A stretch of DNA of 36,968 bases from an uncultured Pirellulaceae bacterium (GTDB lineage Bacteria > Planctomycetota > Planctomycetia > Pirellulales > Pirellulaceae): the NCBI GenBank assembly GCA_937921995.1, contig CAKZVF010000292.1, positions 1-36,968 of the forward strand, given 5' to 3'. Positions 31,730 through 36,968 of the stretch are shown here, one piece after another. Both the position numbers and the translations under genes were made by a program. Within the stretch, counting starts at the first letter, position 1. Each line of letters begins with the position of its first letter. Below the pieces are notes generated by a model. The model did not search any database. It saw only the letters and a program-made list of their open reading frames with translations, and had not been told where the DNA came from.

Positions 31730-34582
31730 ATGAAACCAGCACAACCTTTGAGCGCATTCGATCGGATCGGTCTTCTCGGCCTGCTGCTTTTTGCCAGCAT
31801 TTTTTTCTGCGATTCGGCGAACGCGAAGGATTTCTTCGTTTCTCCCTCGGGCAGCGACAAGAACGACGGGACATTGGAACAGCCCTTCGCAAGCTTGACG
31901 CGCGTCCAAACTGCGGTCAGAGAACATCGGCAGGCTCATCCTGCTGAGGGAGTCACCGTGCAGATCCGCGCGGGGAAGTACTATTTAACCCAACCTCTGG
32001 TGTTCACGCCTGCGGACAGCGGTTCGGTGGAAGCTCCCGTCGTCTACAAAGCTTATCGCGATGAAGCCCCGCAAATTTTGGGCGGCGAAAAGCTGGCCGG
32101 TTTGAAATGGGTCAAGCACCGCGGCAATATCTACAAAACGAAAGTGCCAGAGGGATTGGTTTTCGAAACGCTGTTCGTGAACGGCGATCAGCAGATCTTG
32201 GCGCGATACCCAAACTACACCGAAGACGCACCGGCCTTCAATGGCGTGGCCGCTGATGCGCTTTCCAAAGATCGTGTGGCGACGTGGGAGGATCCCACCT
32301 ACGGCTACTTCCACGCCATGCACAAAGCACGTTGGGGCGGAGTGCACTATCAGATCACAGGCAAGAAAAACGACGGGGAAGTTCAGCTCGAGGGAGGGAC
32401 GCAGAACAACCGTGGCAGCAGCAAGCACGCGGAATACCGATTTGTGGAGAACATTTTTGAGGAACTTGACGATGTCCACGAGTGGTACCTAGACCGTCAG
32501 AAGGCCGAACTTTACTGGTCCCCCCCTGCGGGCATGGAGCTTGATCAAGCCGAATTCGAGGTGGCGGCACTGGAGCAGTTGTTCGTGTTCAAGGGAAGTT
32601 TAGAAAATCCCGTCCGGCAATTGTCCCTTGAAGGGCTCACGCTCAAACGCACCATCCGCACCTTCATGAAAACGGCTGATCGGCTGTTGAGAAGCGACTG
32701 GACGATCTATCGAGGCGGCGTCGTACATTTCGAGGGGACCGAAAATTGTGCGATCCGTGATTGCGAGTTAAAGGATCTGGGTGGCAACGCGATTTTCTTC
32801 AATCACTACAACAAAGACAGCGCAGTCGACGGCTGCCATATTCACGACGTCGGTGGCAGTGGCGTTTGTTTTGTAGGCGATATCAACACCGTCTGGCATG
32901 AAAACTACAACATCGGGGAAGCCCCGCCGCTTGAAGAATTGAATTTCACTCGCGGGCCAAAGACCGAAAACTATCCGCAAAATTGCCGGGTCGACGATAA
33001 TTTGATCCACAACATCGGGACGGTCGAGAAACAGACCGCTGGCGTTCACATCAGCCTATCGGCGTACATCACCGTCAGTCGCAATAGTATCTACGACGTT
33101 CCGCGCGCGGGAATCAACATCAGCGAAGGCAAATGGGGCGGACACGTGCTTGAGTACAACGACGTGTTTCTTACCGTCCAAGAAACCCACGACCACGGCG
33201 CGTTCAACAGTTGGGGACGTGATCGGTACTACACTAAGAATCGAGGAATGGCCGGCGACCGAGTGGCCATTCACGGATACGACTTAGTGAAGCTGGACAT
33301 GCTGGAAAAGATCGTGATCCGAAACAATCGTTTCCGCTGCGACCATGGCTGGGACATTGATCTCGATGATGGGTCGGCGTGGTACGAGGTCTATAATAAT
33401 GTGTGCCTTAGCGGAGGCATCAAATTGCGTGACGGAATGTTGAGAACCGTCTACAACAACGTCAACATCAATAACTCGATGAACCTGCATGTTTGGTTGA
33501 AAAATAGCGGCGACGTGGTGACCAACAACATCTCCACGCACGGTTACTTTCCGATTGGAATGCGTAATTGGGGGAAGCTGCTTGATAAAAACCTTTTCTT
33601 TCAGAAGGAAGCCCTGCTGAAAATCCAGAACTCTTATGGAACAGATGCCAACAGCGTCTACGGTGACCCGCAATTCGCGGACCCTGCCAATGGCGACTAC
33701 ACCGTAACCAACAGTGAATTGGCGAAGAAGATTGGCTGGGTTGATTTTCCGATGGACCAGTTTGGTGTGCAAAAGCCATCGCTCAAGGCCATCGCGGCAA
33801 AGCCCGAGTTTCCCAGAATCGAACTTACCGCCGACGAGGTTGTTCCGGGGATCGACTACATGGGCGGTGTGATTAAAGACATCGTCAACGACGGCGAAAA
33901 ATCTGCGGCGGGATTGCCGGATTATAAAGGGGCCAAAATCGTGAAGGCGCCCACCAAAGGTCTCTTCTCGGTGGTGAAGCTGCAAGATGACGACGTCGTG
34001 CTCAAAATCGACGATGAGGAGATCACCAATATCAAAGGTTTCATGAAGCGGCTCTCCGGTGGCAAAGAGAATAAGACGATCAGCGTATGGCGTTTTCAGA
34101 AATTGGTCGTTTTGGATTTACCCGACCCTGCCACGGTTCCCGCGCTGATTTCAAAGGACCGCTGGACGGTTGTGTCCTGCGACAGCGAAGCGGCACCGCG
34201 CTACGCGGCTAAACTTGCCTGTGATGGCGACTCCAAAACATTTTGGCACTCTCAGTTCGAACCGGCAGACCTGCCCTACCCTCACGAAATCATTGTGGAC
34301 ATGGGTGCCGTTTCGATTCTCCATTCGTTCGAATGCCTGCCTCGTCAGGACACATCGCACCCGCGGATCAAAAATTTCGAACTGTTCGTTTCGATCGACG
34401 GAGAAGCGTGGGGTGAGCCTGTGATCAAAGATGCTTTCGAGGATTCGAAGAAACTGCAGAGTTTTGCGATCGACAAGGTCAAGGCGCGCTTTTTTAAGCT
34501 GGTCGGGCGGTCGGGATACACGCGCGAGGCCGCCTCGGTGGCTGAGATGTCCTTTTTTGGGACCGGTGTGCCTCAAGAGTAA
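31730..34582 (+). CDS. Exported parallel beta-helix protein with PDZ-like and discoidin-like domains
   Basis: This encodes 950 residues. The signal peptide covers about residues 1-32 (GLLGLLLFASIFFC, ending SANA). FFVSPSGSDKNDGTLEQPFA opens a right-handed parallel beta-helix (about 35-690) of the kind seen in pectate-lyase-like and GH141-type enzymes. Typical turns are CAIRDCELKDLGGNAIFF, DGCHIHDVGGSGVCFVG and VSRNSIYDVPRAGINIS. The segment QETHDHGAFNSWGRDRYY resembles the active-site region of GH141 proteins; catalytic residues cannot be assigned with confidence. A PDZ-like segment follows (about 735-800, FSVVKLQDDDVVLKIDDEEI). An F5/8 type C (discoidin/CBM32-like) domain closes the protein (about 805-945, LACDGDSKTFWHSQF). 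It starts 96 bp after the glycosidase gene with no terminator seen between, so co-transcription is likely. It lacks the dockerin-like tail of its neighbours. Confidence 0.84.
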   Translation: MKPAQPLSAFDRIGLLGLLLFASIFFCDSANAKDFFVSPSGSDKNDGTLEQPFASLTRVQTAVREHRQAHPAEGVTVQIRAGKYYLTQPLVFTPADSGSVEAPVVYKAYRDEAPQILGGEKLAGLKWVKHRGNIYKTKVPEGLVFETLFVNGDQQILARYPNYTEDAPAFNGVAADALSKDRVATWEDPTYGYFHAMHKARWGGVHYQITGKKNDGEVQLEGGTQNNRGSSKHAEYRFVENIFEELDDVHEWYLDRQKAELYWSPPAGMELDQAEFEVAALEQLFVFKGSLENPVRQLSLEGLTLKRTIRTFMKTADRLLRSDWTIYRGGVVHFEGTENCAIRDCELKDLGGNAIFFNHYNKDSAVDGCHIHDVGGSGVCFVGDINTVWHENYNIGEAPPLEELNFTRGPKTENYPQNCRVDDNLIHNIGTVEKQTAGVHISLSAYITVSRNSIYDVPRAGINISEGKWGGHVLEYNDVFLTVQETHDHGAFNSWGRDRYYTKNRGMAGDRVAIHGYDLVKLDMLEKIVIRNNRFRCDHGWDIDLDDGSAWYEVYNNVCLSGGIKLRDGMLRTVYNNVNINNSMNLHVWLKNSGDVVTNNISTHGYFPIGMRNWGKLLDKNLFFQKEALLKIQNSYGTDANSVYGDPQFADPANGDYTVTNSELAKKIGWVDFPMDQFGVQKPSLKAIAAKPEFPRIELTADEVVPGIDYMGGVIKDIVNDGEKSAAGLPDYKGAKIVKAPTKGLFSVVKLQDDDVVLKIDDEEITNIKGFMKRLSGGKENKTISVWRFQKLVVLDLPDPATVPALISKDRWTVVSCDSEAAPRYAAKLACDGDSKTFWHSQFEPADLPYPHEIIVDMGAVSILHSFECLPRQDTSHPRIKNFELFVSIDGEAWGEPVIKDAFEDSKKLQSFAIDKVKARFFKLVGRSGYTREAASVAEMSFFGTGVPQE

Positions 34583-34976
34583 AACGGTGAAGTCGCCTGA
34601 TTGCTGAGCAGTTGCCTAAAGGGTTCAACCGGGAACGGGCTGTTGATTTATTGTGGCATAGGCTTCTAGCCTGTGATTTGAGTCTTCAAAGAAGACTAGG
34701 TGATTCAGACTAGGTGAGCCCCACAGGCTAGAAGCCTATGCCACTTCCCTACCGCGACTAAATCAACAGACCGGGAACGTACGGGCTTTGATGGGCCGTT
34801 TTTTTAAAGAACAAGTCGTCAGTTCTCACTGTCGCCATACACAAAACGGGGATGGCAGTAGACAATACTCCTTGGGCGGTAAGGATGGTGACTTGGCGCC
34901 GTTTAAGATGAACCAATCAAAGAGGCTGGTGGGAACCGGCCCAGATACAATAACTAACGAAATTGGGAAAAGATTC
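34583..34976. other. Intergenic region upstream of pgi, containing a palindromic element
   Basis: This 394-bp region separates the beta-helix gene from pgi. Its left half is the MITE-like element at 34628-34779. Its right half (34780-34976) is open in the pgi frame back to an ATG at 34788, but residues encoded there do not resemble the start of any glucose-6-phosphate isomerase and are treated as untranslated leader. Confidence 0.5.
34628..34779. mobile_element. MITE-like palindromic element with flanking direct repeats
   Basis: A 23-bp perfect inverted repeat (arms 34653-34675 and 34722-34744, starting GTGGCATAGGCTTCTAGCC) is nested inside a second inverted pair, CTGTTGATTTA at 34640-34650 and its complement at 34759-34769. 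The 10-mer ACCGGGAACG flanks the element directly at 34628-34637 and 34770-34779, like a target-site duplication. The centre holds a small hairpin (AGTCTTC AAA GAAGACT, 34681-34697) and a tandem GACTAGGTGA repeat (34694-34703 and 34708-34717). It encodes no protein. It may be a non-autonomous transposable element or a REP/BIME-type dispersed repeat. No transposase lies in the window. Confidence 0.6.
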
Positions 34977-36644
34977 GTGTCTGATACAACAACAAAAAAA
35001 CAGCCTCATGAATTGCCGAGTTGGCAAGCGTTGAACCAGCACAAAGAAGCCATTCAAAAGAGCGCTCTTCGGCAGATGTTTGCTGACGACCCCGCGCGTT
35101 TCGATCGTTTTACGCGTCGGCTGGACGGGATTTTGGTGGACTTCTCGAAGAACTTAATCACCGAGGAAACGCTGGAGTTGCTGTCCCAGCTTGCCTCTGA
35201 ATGCGAATTGACCGACGCGATCGGCGACATGTTCTCAGGAGAAAAAATCAATATCACCGAAGACCGCGCTGTGCTGCATGTCGCGCTTCGGAACCGCTCC
35301 AATCGGCCGATCATGGTTGACGGCGAAGATGTCATGCCGCTGGTGAATGAATCCTTAGAGAAAGTCAGAGCTTTTTCCGAAGCAATTCGCTCGGGGCAAA
35401 AGAAGGGGTTTACAGGAAAAGTCTTCACCGATGTCGTCAACATTGGAATCGGTGGTTCTGACCTGGGGCCGGTGATGGTGACGGAAGCCCTCAAGCCCTA
35501 TTGGAAAGAGGGTTTGCGACCTCACTATGTCTCCAACGTCGACGGTACGGATCTCGCCGAAACGCTGAAAGTGCTTGATCCGGAAACCACGCTTTTCTGT
35601 GTGGCCTCCAAAACATTCACGACGCAAGAAACCATCACCAACGCTACGTCCGCGCGGACTTGGTTGCTGGAACATTTGAAAGACGAAAAAGCGGTTGCGG
35701 CTCACTTCGTGGCGCTGTCGACCAACGCTGAAGGTGTCGCCGGATTTGGTATCGATACCTCCAACATGTTCGAATTCTGGGATTGGGTAGGAGGCCGTTA
35801 CTCGCTGTGGTCCGCGATCGGCCTTTCGATTGCCATTGTCATTGGTCCCGACGCCTTCGAGGATTTACTTGCCGGAGCCCATGACGTTGATGAACATTTC
35901 CGCAACACCACGGACATGTCCCAGAATATTCCTGTGCTGATGGGGCTGATTGGAGTCTGGTATCACAACTTCTTTGGTGCCGAAAGCCATGCGATTCTGC
36001 CGTACGATCAGTACCTTCACCGTTTCGCTGCTTATTTTCAGCAAGGCGACATGGAAAGTAACGGCAAAGGCGTCGATCGGCAGGGGCGGCGTATTGAGGA
36101 CTATACGACCGGCCCTGTGATTTGGGGTGAACCGGGAACCAATGGTCAACATGCGTTCTATCAACTGATTCATCAGGGGACGCGATTCATTCCCTGTGAC
36201 TTCATCGCGCCGGTTCACAGCCAAAATCCTTTGGGCGATCATCACGATATTTTGTTGGCCAACTATTTTGCTCAGACCGAAGCACTCATGGTCGGCAAGA
36301 CGCCGGAGGAAGTACGCGCCGAACTGACTGCCTCAGGTCAGCCCTTCAGCGAAGAATTGGTGACTCATAAGACCTTCACGGGCAATCGTCCGACGACATC
36401 CATCATGGTGGACCGCGTGACGCCTTATGCGTTGGGGCAGTTGATCGCGCTGTATGAGCACAAAATATTCGTCCAGGGAATCATTTGGAACGTCAACAGC
36501 TTTGATCAATGGGGCGTGGAACTTGGAAAGAAACTGGCAAAGACGATTTTCCCCGAACTTCAATCCGATGGCGAAATCAGCTCGCACGATTCCTCCACCA
36601 ACGGGTTGATCAATCATTACAAGCAACTGCGTAAGGGAGAATGA
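34977..36644 (+). CDS. pgi: Glucose-6-phosphate isomerase
   Basis: This encodes 555 residues from a GTG at 34977. The enzyme interconverts glucose 6-phosphate and fructose 6-phosphate in glycolysis and gluconeogenesis. The GTG is chosen because [12 protein letters not shown] then sits 15 residues in, as in E. coli Pgi, and GGGAAAAG lies just upstream; the frame is open to an ATG at 34788, but that would add 63 unrelated residues. Family signatures are intact: [13 protein letters not shown] (phosphate binding), [30 protein letters not shown] (signature 1), [19 protein letters not shown] with the catalytic His, MESNGKGVD with the catalytic Glu, and [18 protein letters not shown] (signature 2, with the catalytic Lys). 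Length is normal (about 550). A probable terminator follows at 36685. It is an ordinary housekeeping gene and its link to the polysaccharide locus is only positional. Confidence 0.96.
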   Translation: MSDTTTKKQPHELPSWQALNQHKEAIQKSALRQMFADDPARFDRFTRRLDGILVDFSKNLITEETLELLSQLASECELTDAIGDMFSGEKINITEDRAVLHVALRNRSNRPIMVDGEDVMPLVNESLEKVRAFSEAIRSGQKKGFTGKVFTDVVNIGIGGSDLGPVMVTEALKPYWKEGLRPHYVSNVDGTDLAETLKVLDPETTLFCVASKTFTTQETITNATSARTWLLEHLKDEKAVAAHFVALSTNAEGVAGFGIDTSNMFEFWDWVGGRYSLWSAIGLSIAIVIGPDAFEDLLAGAHDVDEHFRNTTDMSQNIPVLMGLIGVWYHNFFGAESHAILPYDQYLHRFAAYFQQGDMESNGKGVDRQGRRIEDYTTGPVIWGEPGTNGQHAFYQLIHQGTRFIPCDFIAPVHSQNPLGDHHDILLANYFAQTEALMVGKTPEEVRAELTASGQPFSEELVTHKTFTGNRPTTSIMVDRVTPYALGQLIALYEHKIFVQGIIWNVNSFDQWGVELGKKLAKTIFPELQSDGEISSHDSSTNGLINHYKQLRKGE

Positions 36645-36968
36645 GCTCAAACAAGTGTTTGGTTATTATCGCAGTTTATCGGTTGGCTCGCAGAAATGCG
36701 GGCCTTTCGTATTATTTCAACAGCTCGTTGCAAAAATGGCTGAAGAGACGAATTGTTTTCGAGGCAAAACCCCTGTTTTCTATGGCTAAATGACAAGGGC
36801 GCTGAATTTTCGATTACAAACTTAGAGGGGCATCATTACCTCTCCTATTCTTTAAAAATCTACCATGCTAAGTTGTAAACAACGGTGGGTCCGGTTATGA
36901 TCATAGTCTGGATTACACCTTCGTAACCCGTAGATTTGCCCCGCGTAGGTTTACGACAAAGATTTTCA
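36645..36968. other. Region downstream of pgi
   Basis: This 324-bp stretch to the right edge contains the probable pgi terminator near its left end and no gene-like frame. The remainder is AT-rich with no repeat or RNA gene that I can recognise. It may be the upstream region of a gene lying beyond the window. Confidence 0.5.
36685..36715 (+). terminator. Probable terminator of pgi
   Basis: GGCTCGCA (36685-36692) pairs with TGCGGGCC (36697-36704) over 8 bp including one T-G wobble, with a GAAA tetraloop, followed by TTTCGTATTATTTC. It lies about 40 bases past the stop. The T tract is interrupted, so strength is uncertain. Confidence 0.55.

Noticed and set aside
33284..33985. Minus-strand open frame of 233 codons
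   Set aside because: It is antisense to the beta-helix protein, with no start signal and no family similarity.
34788..34976. 63-residue N-terminal extension of glucose-6-phosphate isomerase
   Set aside because: Known isomerases begin about 10-15 residues before the conserved WQAL, which fits the GTG at 34977; the extension shows no targeting or domain features.

Overview
The window looks like a chromosomal segment of a marine planctomycete, most likely a member of the Pirellulaceae (Rhodopirellula/Mariniblastus type). This is inferred from gene content, not from a marker gene. The supporting families are a PVC-type membrane-bound dehydrogenase, a DUF1552/DUF1592 cytochrome pair, a Tat-exported Gfo/Idh/MocA protein, two very large exported proteins with the planctomycete LEPR-like N-terminal motif, SdrD_B repeats, and dockerin-like C-termini with FLDI motifs. 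No rRNA, tRNA, CRISPR array, integrase or transposase was seen.

Layout. Positions 1-5672 (minus strand) carry the start of a PVC-type dehydrogenase that runs off the left edge, the DUF1552 and PA14-containing DUF1592 pair (25 bp apart), a family I inorganic pyrophosphatase, and an unrecognised 153-residue protein with a clear intrinsic terminator. Positions 6106-9067 (plus) carry a two-TM hypothetical protein and an exported M13 zinc endopeptidase. Positions 9100-16412 (minus) carry a Tat-exported Gfo/Idh/MocA oxidoreductase, a 1370-residue beta-strand-repeat surface protein, and a zinc-ribbon protein with an Arg/Ser-rich middle and a C-terminal TM. Positions 16593-24154 (minus) carry a 1448-residue SdrD_B/FG-GAP-like protein with a TTG start, preceded at 59 bp by a Tat-exported WD40 protein, and a protein made of two tandem copies of an unrecognised domain plus a dockerin-like tail.

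Positions 24711-34582 form a carbohydrate-degradation locus: a PL14-like lyase with a dockerin-like tail (minus), then divergently a hexapeptide acetyltransferase overlapping a PL15-like heparinase II/III-family lyase, a clan GH-A-like glycosidase with a DNRLRE/CBM96-like module and the same dockerin-like tail, and a parallel beta-helix protein with PDZ-like and discoidin-like domains. The family mix points to a uronic-acid polysaccharide such as alginate or glucuronan, but the substrate is inference. The window ends with glucose-6-phosphate isomerase, preceded by a short palindromic MITE-like element.

The most notable signals are the dockerin-like tail shared by three exported proteins in one neighbourhood, the polyuronate locus itself, the two LEPR-motif giant proteins that lack an obvious classical signal peptide, and the MITE-like element upstream of pgi.
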